Of a stretch of DNA of 64,000 bases, positions 49,916-59,383 are shown in pieces. Positions within the stretch are counted from its first letter, which is position 1, and every line of letters starts with the position of its first letter. This DNA is from Rossellomorea aquimaris (lineage in GTDB: Bacteria; Bacillota; Bacilli; Bacillales; Bacillaceae_B): contig NZ_JAIVAR010000003.1 of assembly GCF_020171925.1 (NCBI RefSeq), positions 496,001-560,000 of the forward strand. The letters run 5' to 3'. The notes under the pieces are model-generated. The model had not been told where the DNA came from. It saw nothing but the letters and a program-made list of their open reading frames with translations, and searched no databases. The position numbers were made by a program, and so were the translations under genes.

Positions 49916-51884
49916 TAAGGAACTTATCATACAAATCTTGCGCAATGTCGGCTGGATCGGGATCGTTTATTTTATCGGACTCCTATTCTCCTTGCCGATC
50001 GATATTCTTGGTAAACTGACAAATCCGAATGTCATCTATTATAACAGCCTTTATGAGAATCTCTTTAAAATACAGTACCCGATTCAGATGGGACTCTTGT
50101 TCTTCATCCCTGTTCTACTGGCGGTGTTTATTTTCCGATTCCTGCACGTGAAACAGGCAGCCGATTTCATTCACAGCCTGCCGATCAGCCGGGGAAGGAT
50201 CTTTCAGCATACGTTGTTGACGGGTCTTGGGATTCTGCTGATCCCCATTTTACTTAACACTGCATTCCTTTTCATTCTGTACGGAATGACCGAAGTGAAT
50301 CTTTACATTGATGCAGCGGATATCTTCGCCTGGTCCGGTATCACCATGTTGATGGCCGTACTGTTTTACTTGGCCGGGACATTCATCGCGATGATCACTG
50401 GACTTTCAGCCGTGCAGGGTGTATTGACCTATATCCTCCTGCTGCTTCCGGCAGGGCTGTTCCTGTTGATCACATTCAGCCTGCAGCAGCTTCTATTCGG
50501 CTTTCCGCAAGACTACTTCTACAATATACAGATTGAGGAGTATTCACCAATCGTGAAAGCAGCGATGCTAGAGAATAAGCTGATTTCATGGTCGGATGCC
50601 CTCATCTATTCAGTCATATCGATTTTGTTTTATGGTTTGGCGCTCATTTTATATAAAAAACGGCACATTGAAATGGCTGCCCAGCCAATCGCCTTCAGGT
50701 TTCTGCAGCCGATTTTCAAGTACGGTGTCACGTTCTGCTTCATGCTGATCGGTGGTATGTACTTCATCGAACTTCAGGAACAAGCTGGCTGGATCTGGTT
50801 CGGGTATATCGTGGGCTCACTGATCGGCTACTATGTCGCTGAGATGATTTTACAAAAGCATTGGAGGGTTTTCCGGAACTGGAAAGGATTTGTCGGTTAC
50901 CTGGTTGTCATCGGAGCTGCCTCCCTTCTGTTCCATTTCGATCTATTTCAATACGAAAAGAAAGTCCCTGAAGCAAGCGCGATCAAGGAAGCCTATGTCG
51001 GATACAGCTACTATGACCTATTCGGCAGTGATTTAATGTACACAAGCGAGGACGGAATCACTGATTTCAGGCGAGATCCGATGATGAAATCAGATGAAAC
51101 GATCGAAGCGATCCGTAACCTGCACAAAGGGATCATCGATTTGGGTAAAATGCCGATCGGCTATAACTATGAATTGATGCCTGCCTTCTTTTATTACAAA
51201 TTAGAAGACGGAACCACCATCGCTCGAAGCTATCAAGTAAAACAAGGTACGCTGGATCAGTACTACTCCGATTTATATGAAACGAAGGAGTACAAGGAAG
51301 CATCCAACGACATCTTCCAAATCAATGAGGATCAAATCGACAAATTGACGCTTCATAAGGAATTTGCTGCCGGTAGGACCTTATCGATCGTCGACCCTGA
51401 AGACATCAAGGAAGCAATCGGAATCCTGAAACAGGAAATTTATAATGAAACGTTCAAAGATCAAAACAGATTGAACTCATATTCCATTGAAGTGCTTTTA
51501 TCCAATAATAAACGCACAAGCATCAGTGTCCGCAACTCCTATGATGAGTTTGAAAAGTGGCTTCGCGCCAAGGGATATCTCGAAAAAATCAAAACGACTT
51601 CCGATGATATTGACTGGATTTACATCCTGGACAAAAACGACCATATCCGGGAGTTGAACAAGGGCAAATACCCAGGTGACATCTTCCCTGAACTAAAAAA
51701 ACAGGGAACGGGGCTTGAGATCAAGGACAAGGATAAAGTAGAAGAAGTTATCGAGAACCTCAGCTACGACAGAGAGAACATCCCTTACCTTGTCGGCATC
51801 AAATACAGCGGCCAATCTTATGTCGATGTGATGGGTCTTACTGAAGAAAACGCCCCTTCTTTTGTAAAAAAAGCCTTTGAATAA
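49890..51884 (+). CDS. ABC transporter permease with extracytoplasmic C-terminal domain
   Basis: This protein of about 664 residues has roughly eight to nine membrane segments up to residue 350 (for example GILLIPILLNTAFLFILYG, TYILLLLPAGLFLLITFSL), and then about 300 residues outside the membrane. The layout matches DUF6449-type permeases found in YtrA-like operons. Start at ATG 49890 after GGGGGATG. The substrate is unknown; the large C-terminal domain could sense or bind a ligand such as an envelope-active peptide. Confidence 0.8.
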   Translation: MPSKTSWINKELIIQILRNVGWIGIVYFIGLLFSLPIDILGKLTNPNVIYYNSLYENLFKIQYPIQMGLLFFIPVLLAVFIFRFLHVKQAADFIHSLPISRGRIFQHTLLTGLGILLIPILLNTAFLFILYGMTEVNLYIDAADIFAWSGITMLMAVLFYLAGTFIAMITGLSAVQGVLTYILLLLPAGLFLLITFSLQQLLFGFPQDYFYNIQIEEYSPIVKAAMLENKLISWSDALIYSVISILFYGLALILYKKRHIEMAAQPIAFRFLQPIFKYGVTFCFMLIGGMYFIELQEQAGWIWFGYIVGSLIGYYVAEMILQKHWRVFRNWKGFVGYLVVIGAASLLFHFDLFQYEKKVPEASAIKEAYVGYSYYDLFGSDLMYTSEDGITDFRRDPMMKSDETIEAIRNLHKGIIDLGKMPIGYNYELMPAFFYYKLEDGTTIARSYQVKQGTLDQYYSDLYETKEYKEASNDIFQINEDQIDKLTLHKEFAAGRTLSIVDPEDIKEAIGILKQEIYNETFKDQNRLNSYSIEVLLSNNKRTSISVRNSYDEFEKWLRAKGYLEKIKTTSDDIDWIYILDKNDHIRELNKGKYPGDIFPELKKQGTGLEIKDKDKVEEVIENLSYDRENIPYLVGIKYSGQSYVDVMGLTEENAPSFVKKAFE

Positions 51885-51911
51885 TCTTAGAAACGAACGA
51901 GGTGATAACCT

Positions 51912-52448
51912 TTGAGTGCAAAACTCATACACATTGAATCTCCAACATTTGAAGATGTGTATCATCAATTTCACCGATTAATCTATCATATCGCCTATAA
52001 ATTGACGAAGGACGCCCATCTTTCAGAAGATATCGTCCAGGAAACGTTCATGAAGGCGTACCGTAAATGGGATACTCTGATTGATTTCAGGAAGATCCAG
52101 GCGTGGCTGTCATGCATCGCCAACCGGACAGCCATCGACTTCATCCGGAAAGAATCGAAGCGTCGGGAGGACCCTGTCGATGATCATGGAGACTATGATT
52201 CTCCGTTTATCGCACATTCCTGTGGAATGGTAGAATCCGAACTCGATCTTCACTTATTGGAAGAAGAGATTGAAGCGGGAATCAGGATGCTCCCTGCCTC
52301 CCAGCAAGAAGTCCTTCGTTTAAAGGCGATTCAGGGACTGAGCGACAAGGAAATCGCTCAGAAACTCGACCTCAATCCGGCAACGGTCAAAACCCGTTAT
52401 CACCGTGCGAGGAAACAATTGAATGGTTTATTGAATAAATCCGCTTGA
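51912..52448 (+). CDS. ECF-type RNA polymerase sigma factor
   Basis: This 178-residue protein has sigma region 2 (HLSEDIVQETFMKAYRKWDT) and region 4 (QGLSDKEIAQKLDLNPATVK). The start is TTG 51912 behind GAGGTGATAACC. It begins 28 bp after the permease stop, so it is probably the last gene of the GntR-ABC operon. No anti-sigma gene follows; a strong terminator does. The link suggests that the transporter's regulator also controls a transcription programme. Confidence 0.87.
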   Translation: MSAKLIHIESPTFEDVYHQFHRLIYHIAYKLTKDAHLSEDIVQETFMKAYRKWDTLIDFRKIQAWLSCIANRTAIDFIRKESKRREDPVDDHGDYDSPFIAHSCGMVESELDLHLLEEEIEAGIRMLPASQQEVLRLKAIQGLSDKEIAQKLDLNPATVKTRYHRARKQLNGLLNKSA

Positions 52449-52469
52449 ATGGATGAATTCTGATACGTT

Positions 52470-52505
52470 ACCCCCGGAGAGAATGGTGCTCCGGGGGTTT
52501 TTTGA
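52470..52505 (+). terminator. Terminator of the GntR-ABC-sigma operon
   Basis: CCCCCGGAG (52471-52479) pairs with CTCCGGGGG (52489-52497), followed by TTTTTT. Confidence 0.92.
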
Positions 52506-52544
52506 TGATGATTGTGATGATGATCGTGGATGTTTTGGTTTTGG

Positions 52545-52813
52545 CCGGTGATCCCTGTGAAAAAGTACGGTAATCTCTGTGATGATCGTGAATCTTTTAG
52601 TTTTGGCCCTGTGCCCCTTGTGAAAATGCACGGTATTCTCTGCGATGATCGTGAATGCTTAGTCTTGCCCGGTAATCTCCGCGAAAATCTACGGTTATCT
52701 CTGAAAAAATCGTTAATCTTTTAGTTTTGCCTGGTAATCTTTCGAAAACTGGGCTTTTTCTTTCAGTTTCGGGGTGAAATCTTCGAGTTTATCGGTATAA
52801 TCTTCGAGTTTTA
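52545..52813 (+). repeat. Higher-order tandem array, 62-bp period built from ~20-bp subunits
   Basis: Blocks align at 52545, 52607, 52669 and 52731, exactly 62 bp apart. Within a block, GGTAATCTCTGTGA-like subunits recur about every 21 bp, together with GATGATCGTGAAT. The end has AATCTTCGAGTTT twice, 21 bp apart (52778, 52799). The rest of the gap to 52940 is C-rich with short CCCCTCA repeats and no gene. Confidence 0.8.
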
Positions 52814-52939
52814 CGATTAATTCCGTCACTTACCAAAATTAACCACAAACAACCTCGAACAACACCCGCCGTCTCACGCCACTCAGCCCTCACCCCTCAC
52901 CCCTCACCAAACTCACTCAACTCCCTCCTCCCAAAAAAT

Positions 52940-52975
52940 CAAAAAAGCCGATCCACCAACGGCGAATCGACTTTT
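52940..52975 (-). terminator. Terminator of the TPR-GTPase gene
   Basis: On the minus strand AAGTCGAT pairs with ATCGGCTT (one G-U pair), followed by TTTTTTGATTTTTT. Confidence 0.75.
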
Positions 52976-52987
52976 CCCTTATTTATC

Positions 52988-55732
52988 TCAGTACGACGGG
53001 CGTGTACTTGCCTTCCCGGCCTTCATTCGATATTCATCTTGAAGCAGCTTCACTTCAAACAATCTGATCGGATCGAAGTAACGTTCCGGATTCTCCTTCA
53101 TTTTCCTTAAGGATTCTTCGTCGGTCGCTACCTCCCGTTCCGTGTCTGCAATTGTGAGGTGGAGCTGGCGGAACGGTTCTGCGAAGAAGGATTGTACGTC
53201 CTGGTCCAATGACTTTTCAAACAAGTCGAACGGAACGAAGAACTTGTTCATGATGGATTGGGCCGTTTCGGAATAATCCTCGTTTTCCACATAACGCTTG
53301 TATTGTGTGTACAGCAGATTCTTGTTCTGCGGGATGTTTCCGAACAGTTTACCGGCACTCTTCAGCAGGAATTGACCGGGCTTGAACTTGAGGAGGATGT
53401 TTTCCTTATCGACCTGGGCCCTCGTTCCCATCCGGCTTACATCCCTTCTCCAGTCATCGATCACTTGGAAGTCGCATTGAAGGACCACCTTGTCTTGACC
53501 GAATAATTGGTTGAAGGTTGTGCTCATTTCATGTAAGTAATCCTGACCGTCCTCTAGCTCCTGCCTTGAAGACTGAAGCCAGCTTTCCAATGAGTCCATA
53601 TAGCGAGGCATGAGATCTTCGTTGACATACGTTTGGATCCTATCGTTCATCGCCTCATTCAATTCGTTGTGAATTTGTCTGAAGTCACTGTCTTCCGTAA
53701 TCAGTTCCCCGCATCCCTTCAGGATTTCAGGGATCTTTTTCGAGATTTCTTTTCTCATCTCTTCTTTCTGTTTACGGAAAGAGTCCTTTATCCCTTTGGT
53801 CTTGTCGGCTTGCATGTCTTCGAGGTACGTATGGAAGCCGTTCAGGCGAACTAGGATGTCTTTGTTTTTCTCAATCGCGTCCTTTAATCCAAGCTCTTGA
53901 TTCTTACGCTTCGAGAATAGATCTTTCAGCGTTTTTCTTACAAGATAGAATAATTTCATCCTGCGTTCGTATTTGAGCTCGCCGGAATGAAGGGTGTAAT
54001 AGTCCTTGATTAACGCTTCGACGTCCCTTTTCTGCAGGTGTACCGCTTCAAGGGATGAATACGGAAGGACTTCGGCGTCCGGGAACCATTCCCGAGCCGT
54101 GCTACGGACGGAATCAATGATTTCTTCGGAGTGGCCAGCATGGGCGATTTTGTCCATTTTATTAAGCAGGAAATGGACATTCACGGGCTGACCGATTTCC
54201 GTCAATGCCCTTAGTGTCTTGCGGTCTTCGGCATTGAAGGGTGATTCTGCGTTCAATACGTAAAGAAGGCCGTCCGCAGCTGGATAGAAGGAAGCAAGGT
54301 CCTTCAAGCCCCTGCTGTCCGCCTGGACGTCGATGAGTGCTTGCCCATTTTTCTGAAGAAAATCAGAAGGCAGTCTATACTCGACGAACGCATCCCGTTC
54401 CATGAGCGCTTCAAAATCGGCAATGCTCTCTACCGGACCTTCCCCTCGGTCATGGATTTCCGTCACTTCCACCTGGTTGTGATGGTATCGGTATACAACA
54501 GTGGAGTGTTCTGCTTCCCCGACACTTTCCCCAAGGACAGACTGGACGAATGATGATTTCCCGCTGGATTCGCTTCCCGCCACCACTAGATATTGCTGGC
54601 TTGTATCAAGCAGCTGTTCGGCGATCCATGTGGTCTTGAATGAGACCGGTGCACCATTCTTCTCGGACCAATCAATGATTTTCGTAAGAAGGATGAGTGT
54701 TTCCTCCATGTTGAAAGCAGGATATTCCCCCTGAATGAGCAGATTCTCCGCTTCTTCAACGACCATTGGTTCCATCGAGTAAGAGAAAGCATCATTCCAC
54801 GCCATTACAGCCGATGCGGACAGAAGGGGATTTTCCTGCTTACTGATTTTCAGCCAATTGGTCAGCAGTACAGGCATGACCCCTTCGATTTCTTTTACAA
54901 GGTATCCATTCTCAAGGAAGTGAAGGTACGCTTGTTGGAACTGGGATGAAATAGCTTCCCAGCGCTCACCAGGCTCGACTTCTACATATTGGAAGATCGT
55001 ATTGGCGGTATTCACCCAATCGATATGAGTTGAAGGGACCTCCCTGTACGTTTGCCACAGGCTCTCGATGAGATTCCTGAAGATCTCCCTATCGCTTTCA
55101 TAGATTGTAATCAGAACATCATAAAAATAGTTGGGTGTGAATGTTGAGGTATACCCCTTATCGGCGTATTCCAATAGGGACTGGAACCATGTGCGCTCCC
55201 CTGTCCGGATGGACTCCTTCACAGCCAGTCCGACGGCACTTTCCCAATCCTGTTGCTCTTCATAGAAGGATTTCGCAAGTTGTGCCACAAGCGGATAATC
55301 GGGATCGGTCGCGAGTGCCTTCTCGATGATCCTGTATGCGGACTTGAGCTTATCCCTTTCGATATACAGGTGGAAAAGCTGTAAGGAAATTTCCATCGTC
55401 AATACCGTGCTCTCGGTCGTGATCGCCGTGTAGACATCCTCCGCCGCTGACAGCATGCCGAGCGCATAATACGAATCCGCTATATTCTTCTTCGCCCACG
55501 ATCCGAGCTCATCCGAGATGCTCTCCCATTTGAAGATCGCCGCTTCATAATCTTTACTGTGAAAATACACCTCACCCTGGGCATACCGGATGTATGTCAG
55601 GTCATAAGGTTCATTCTTCTGCTCTTCGACAAACGCCTCACCCAATATTTCGATCGGATGAACGGTCGACTCCTGTTCTATTAAAAACGTTTCATAATAG
55701 GACTTTTCCATCAATAATTTTTCTTCTACCAT
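52988..55732 (-). CDS. TPR-repeat protein fused to a dynamin-like GTPase
   Basis: This 914-residue protein has TPR-like helical repeats from about 40 to 170 (QGEVYFHSKDYEAAIFKWES, YALGMLSAAEDVY, AYRIIEKALATDPDYPLVA), a GTPase domain with P-loop GSESSGKSS (386-394), a G3-like DVQADSRG (468-475) and G4 NKMD (524-527), and a long helical/coiled-coil C terminus. It lacks a clear membrane segment. Bacterial dynamins remodel or guard membranes; the TPR part may recruit partners. It differs from the double-headed DynA of Bacillus. Start follows AACGGAGGAC. Confidence 0.82.
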   Translation of the reverse strand: MVEEKLLMEKSYYETFLIEQESTVHPIEILGEAFVEEQKNEPYDLTYIRYAQGEVYFHSKDYEAAIFKWESISDELGSWAKKNIADSYYALGMLSAAEDVYTAITTESTVLTMEISLQLFHLYIERDKLKSAYRIIEKALATDPDYPLVAQLAKSFYEEQQDWESAVGLAVKESIRTGERTWFQSLLEYADKGYTSTFTPNYFYDVLITIYESDREIFRNLIESLWQTYREVPSTHIDWVNTANTIFQYVEVEPGERWEAISSQFQQAYLHFLENGYLVKEIEGVMPVLLTNWLKISKQENPLLSASAVMAWNDAFSYSMEPMVVEEAENLLIQGEYPAFNMEETLILLTKIIDWSEKNGAPVSFKTTWIAEQLLDTSQQYLVVAGSESSGKSSFVQSVLGESVGEAEHSTVVYRYHHNQVEVTEIHDRGEGPVESIADFEALMERDAFVEYRLPSDFLQKNGQALIDVQADSRGLKDLASFYPAADGLLYVLNAESPFNAEDRKTLRALTEIGQPVNVHFLLNKMDKIAHAGHSEEIIDSVRSTAREWFPDAEVLPYSSLEAVHLQKRDVEALIKDYYTLHSGELKYERRMKLFYLVRKTLKDLFSKRKNQELGLKDAIEKNKDILVRLNGFHTYLEDMQADKTKGIKDSFRKQKEEMRKEISKKIPEILKGCGELITEDSDFRQIHNELNEAMNDRIQTYVNEDLMPRYMDSLESWLQSSRQELEDGQDYLHEMSTTFNQLFGQDKVVLQCDFQVIDDWRRDVSRMGTRAQVDKENILLKFKPGQFLLKSAGKLFGNIPQNKNLLYTQYKRYVENEDYSETAQSIMNKFFVPFDLFEKSLDQDVQSFFAEPFRQLHLTIADTEREVATDEESLRKMKENPERYFDPIRLFEVKLLQDEYRMKAGKASTRPSY

Positions 55733-55748
55733 AATGTCCTCCGTTATT

Positions 55749-55772
55749 TGTGAATCGCTTCCCGATTCACAG
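55749..55772 (-). promoter_or_regulatory. Leader hairpin of the TPR-GTPase gene
   Basis: TGTGAATCG and CGATTCACA pair across CTTCC, 16-40 bases ahead of the start codon and right beside the ribosome site. It may affect translation or mRNA stability. Confidence 0.4.
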
Positions 55773-55889
55773 ACTTTTCTATGGCTATCATTCTATCAGA
55801 ATTTCGACAAGATAAAATTTCATTTCGTTTTCATTTTTCAAATGATTCTTTATGCCGTGATTCTTTCTTCACACAATCATTACACAAGA

Positions 55890-55942
55890 AAGGACTATCC
55901 ATTACGAAAAGGCTATACCCTTTAAGATAATAGATAGTCCTT
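55890..55942 (-). terminator. Probable terminator of the MFS gene
   Basis: AAGGACTATC (55890-55899) pairs with GATAGTCCTT (55933-55942), with an inner AAAGG/CCTTT hairpin; the minus strand follows with TTTCTTG. The rest of 55773-56061 shows no gene. Confidence 0.45.
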
Positions 55943-56061
55943 ATGATTTACCCCCTTTTCTGGAGGCGTAAACGATGAGATGGCACCATCACTCATGATA
56001 ACAGGGGTGCAAATCTCATCAATCGATTTTCCGAAGTGCAATGGGTCCACTTACAGGCCGG

Positions 56062-57261
56062 TTACGCCTGACGGGCCTCGCCGATCCGCTTCCTTTTTTG
56101 CTGCTTCCTGCCTTCAAGGACTGCCACGACAAAGGCAAGGACAAGGAACAAGCTCGAGATCTGGAATAGGACGCCAATCTCGACGAACTGCGCCATGACT
56201 CCGAACACAAGGCCACTCAAGCCGATGCCAAGGTCGATGGATGAGAAGAACATCCCGTTCGCCACTCCCCTGCGGTTATCGGGCGTCATGGATAGGGTCC
56301 ACGATTGGAGCGTCGGGATCAGCGAACCGAATCCGACTCCGAATAGAATGCCCGCTACGGCGATGAGTACGTCCGAATGGGCGAATGACAGTACCCACAT
56401 CCCGATGAACGTAACCGCGATACAGAACAAGACAAGCCCCTTGGGTCCATGTTCATCAAACCATTTCCCTGCAACGGGTCTTGAGATGGAAGCCATGATG
56501 GCATTGAAAAGGTAAAATAAAAAGATATGCTGAATACCGCGTTCTTCACCGAAGATCACGATGAACGTGACAATCGTTCCATATCCAAACGTGACCATGA
56601 TCGTGATGAAAGCGGGAAACCAGCTTGATTTCTCTATGAGTGATCCAAGATAGGAAAACTTCAGATCTTCTTTCTTCGTTTCTTTCACCATTTCGGGCGT
56701 CTGATACCGCACAAGCGACAACAACAATATCGCAATCGCCCCAAGTATGCCGGACGTGATGATCAAGTTCGTGAAAGTGGTTACCTGAAACAAGTAGATT
56801 CCAAGACTTGGAGCGATGATCATCCCAATCGTTATGGACAATCCGTAATACCCCATTCCTTCACCGAGCCTCGACTTCGGCACAACATCCACGGCAGCCG
56901 TTCCATTGACCGTCGTCGACCATCCCCAAGCCAACCCGTGCACGAGCCTGAACAGCAAGAAAATCACGACCACGCTCGATAATGGGTACACAACGGTAAT
57001 GAGGAGCAAGGATACTACGCCGATGATGACCAAGGGCTTCCTTTCCCGATATTCGAGCATGAAACCGATGAACGGCCTGCTTAGCACCGCACCGATTGAA
57101 AATAACGTCGTCACCAGACCGATTTCAAGTCCTGACGCTCCCAGTGATTTAATATAAGGAGGAAGTGTCGGGATCAACATTTGAAATGACATGAATACAA
57201 ACAGATTTCCAACCATCAACATAATAAAGGACCTTGTCCAGAGAGGTTCTTTCACCTTCAT
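56062..57261 (-). CDS. Major facilitator superfamily transporter
   Basis: This protein of about 399 residues has twelve membrane segments and the MFS loop motif RPFIGFMLEYRERKPLVI between TM2 and TM3, echoed by RPVAGKWFDEHGPKGLV in the second half. It is a drug:proton antiporter-type MFS (YwoG/YfkF-like), with unknown cargo. ATG 57261 follows AAAGGGGGA by nine bases. It is divergent from the pxp operon. Confidence 0.85.
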   Translation of the reverse strand: MKVKEPLWTRSFIMLMVGNLFVFMSFQMLIPTLPPYIKSLGASGLEIGLVTTLFSIGAVLSRPFIGFMLEYRERKPLVIIGVVSLLLITVVYPLSSVVVIFLLFRLVHGLAWGWSTTVNGTAAVDVVPKSRLGEGMGYYGLSITIGMIIAPSLGIYLFQVTTFTNLIITSGILGAIAILLLSLVRYQTPEMVKETKKEDLKFSYLGSLIEKSSWFPAFITIMVTFGYGTIVTFIVIFGEERGIQHIFLFYLFNAIMASISRPVAGKWFDEHGPKGLVLFCIAVTFIGMWVLSFAHSDVLIAVAGILFGVGFGSLIPTLQSWTLSMTPDNRRGVANGMFFSSIDLGIGLSGLVFGVMAQFVEIGVLFQISSLFLVLAFVVAVLEGRKQQKRKRIGEARQA

Positions 57262-57508
57262 CACCGGAAATCCCCCTTTCACTTATCTATATTTCTTACA
57301 ATCTTCATTTATTTCGGATTACTAAATAATAGCACACTATACGTAAAAGATACACGATTTCATTCGAGAGAATCCTGTCATTTTCTAGAAATATCCCAAT
57401 CTTCTTTCCGGACCGGATCCCTGCCTGAAGATATGTCGTTATGCGTATAGAGGTGTGGAAAAGAGACTCCCTTATTCCGGACCAATCCTCTCTCCCGCGG
57501 AATTCCCG

Positions 57509-57536
57509 TTGAAAAGTTCTGAATTTATACTATAAT
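57509..57536 (+). promoter_or_regulatory. Promoter of the pxpB-pxpC-ycsG operon
   Basis: TTGAAA (57509-57514), 16 bases, TATAAT (57531-57536). It leaves a leader of about 100 bases. Upstream, TTCCGGACC occurs twice (near 57410 and 57477), a possible activator site. Confidence 0.65.
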
Positions 57537-57641
57537 AGACAACATGACCAAAAGTTCAGAAAAATCCGTACATACTGTTCAATTCTGTATTTTTATTTAC
57601 TTTTAAATATAAATATACATAACCAAAAAGGAGGAGACATC

Positions 57642-58349
57642 ATGAACCACACCCTGCGTCCTTTAGGCGACAGTGCCGTAGTCATTCAATTAGGGGATTC
57701 AATCGAGTTGAATACCCATGAAAAGGTAAAGAATGTAACGGCATTTTTTGAAAAAAATCCACAGGATTGGCTCTTGGAAGTGATCCCCGCCTTTACAACG
57801 GTCACACTCTATTACGATCCGATTGCCATATTGCAACAAACCCCACACGAACTTCCCTATGAAGGGATTTGTTCCGTCCTGAACGATATGCTGTCCGGCG
57901 AGATCAAGGGAGATTCCTCGTCTGAGAGGATCATCGAGATCCCTGTCTGTTATGGCGGTGAGTTCGGACCGGATTTAGAAGAAGTTGCGCGCATCAACGG
58001 TTTGACAACCGAAGAGGTCATCACGAAGCACAGCAATGGGGATTATCTCGTTTATATGATCGGCTTTGCGCCGGGCTTTCCTTATGTAGGAGGATTGGAT
58101 CCCGCTTTAGCGACCCCGCGTAGGGAATCGCCACGCTTGAAGATCCCTGCCGGATCCGTCGGCATCGCCGGGGAGCAGACAGGCGTATACCCGATTGAAA
58201 CCCCTGGTGGATGGCAGCTGATCGGCCGGACCCCCCTATCGTTATTTCAGCCTGAGCTTGATACCCCAAGCCTGCTCCAAGCCGGGGACAGAATAAAATT
58301 CATCCCTATTTCAGAAGAAGAATTTAAAAACTGGGAGGAATCATCATGA
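57642..58349 (+). CDS. pxpB: 5-oxoprolinase subunit PxpB (KipI-like)
   Basis: This 235-residue protein has RPLGDSAVVIQLGD at the start and the family core YMIGFAPGFPYVGGLDPALA, TPRRESPRLKIPAGSVGIAG and TGVYPIETPGGWQLIGRTP. With PxpC and PxpA it hydrolyses 5-oxoproline to glutamate using ATP. B. subtilis KipI is also known as an inhibitor of the sporulation kinase KinA. It starts behind AAAAAGGAGGAGAC and overlaps pxpC by 4 bp. Confidence 0.92.
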   Translation: MNHTLRPLGDSAVVIQLGDSIELNTHEKVKNVTAFFEKNPQDWLLEVIPAFTTVTLYYDPIAILQQTPHELPYEGICSVLNDMLSGEIKGDSSSERIIEIPVCYGGEFGPDLEEVARINGLTTEEVITKHSNGDYLVYMIGFAPGFPYVGGLDPALATPRRESPRLKIPAGSVGIAGEQTGVYPIETPGGWQLIGRTPLSLFQPELDTPSLLQAGDRIKFIPISEEEFKNWEESS

Positions 58350-59347
58350 TCAACATACTAAAGGCTGGCCTCCTTACCACTGTCCAGGATCTTGGACGAT
58401 ACGGCTATCAGAAGTTCGGCGTCATCGTCAGCGGCAGCATGGATCCGATTGCCCACCGCATTTCGAACTGGCTGGTCGGTAATGACGAGAACCATGCCGT
58501 CCTTGAAATGACCCTGACCGGACCCCTACTTGAGTTTCAGGAAAATAGCTTGATCTCCATCTGCGGAGGTGACCTTTCCCCCACGATAAACGGAGATCCT
58601 GTCCCTCTTTGGCGTTCGGTCTTGGTGAAGAAGGGCAGCACCTTGAAGTTCGGTCGATGCAAAAGCGGCTCCCGTGCTTACCTTGCCGTGGCAGGGGGGA
58701 TCGATGTGCCGCTGGTCATGGGTAGCCGGTCTACCTATATGCGTGCCGGAATCGGTGGATATGGGGGACGACCTATTAAAGAAGGCGATCTCCTAAAGCA
58801 CGGAGCACTTCAGAGAGATTCCCTCGACATGGTCGACTATCTGACTCCTTACCTGGAAGATCGCGATTTCACGGAAATAGACTGGTCGATTTCTTCCGAA
58901 TTCATTTCCATCCATCAAAGGGAAAAGGCAGTCAGGGTCATTGCAGGGCCGGAGTTCGATTTCTTTTCAGAGGAAAGCCGGCAAGCTTTCGTTGATCAGC
59001 CATTTAAAATTTCACCCCAATCGGACCGGATGGGTTATCGACTCGAAGGAAATCCACTTGTCCTCCAGGAAGAGATGAATATGATTTCAGAAGCCGTCAC
59101 CTTTGGGACGATCCAGGTGCCCTCTGATGGGAAACCGATCATCCTCTTAGCCGACAGGCAAACGACCGGAGGGTACCCGCGGATCGGCCAGGTCGCTTCC
59201 ATCGACCTGCCTCTAGTCGCACAAGCAAAACCGGGAGAAGAACTTTCCTTCAGCCTCATCACGAGGGAAGAAGCGCAAAAGCTTCTCATCGAAAGGGAAT
59301 ATCAGCTTCGCCACCTGAAGCAGGGCATCGCCTTGAAGATCAAATAA
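58346..59347 (+). CDS. pxpC: 5-oxoprolinase subunit PxpC (KipA-like)
   Basis: This 333-residue biotin-dependent carboxyltransferase-like protein reads LKAGLLTTVQDLGRYGYQKF, SGSMDPIAHRISNWLVGN and SDRMGYRLEGNPL, the PxpC/KipA pattern. It forms a complex with PxpB. Start at ATG 58346 after CTGGGAGGAATC, overlapping pxpB. The third subunit PxpA (YcsF) is not encoded in the window. Confidence 0.92.
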   Translation: MINILKAGLLTTVQDLGRYGYQKFGVIVSGSMDPIAHRISNWLVGNDENHAVLEMTLTGPLLEFQENSLISICGGDLSPTINGDPVPLWRSVLVKKGSTLKFGRCKSGSRAYLAVAGGIDVPLVMGSRSTYMRAGIGGYGGRPIKEGDLLKHGALQRDSLDMVDYLTPYLEDRDFTEIDWSISSEFISIHQREKAVRVIAGPEFDFFSEESRQAFVDQPFKISPQSDRMGYRLEGNPLVLQEEMNMISEAVTFGTIQVPSDGKPIILLADRQTTGGYPRIGQVASIDLPLVAQAKPGEELSFSLITREEAQKLLIEREYQLRHLKQGIALKIK

Positions 59348-59383
59348 TCCTATCAAAGAATCTACATCAAAGGAGAGAATTCA

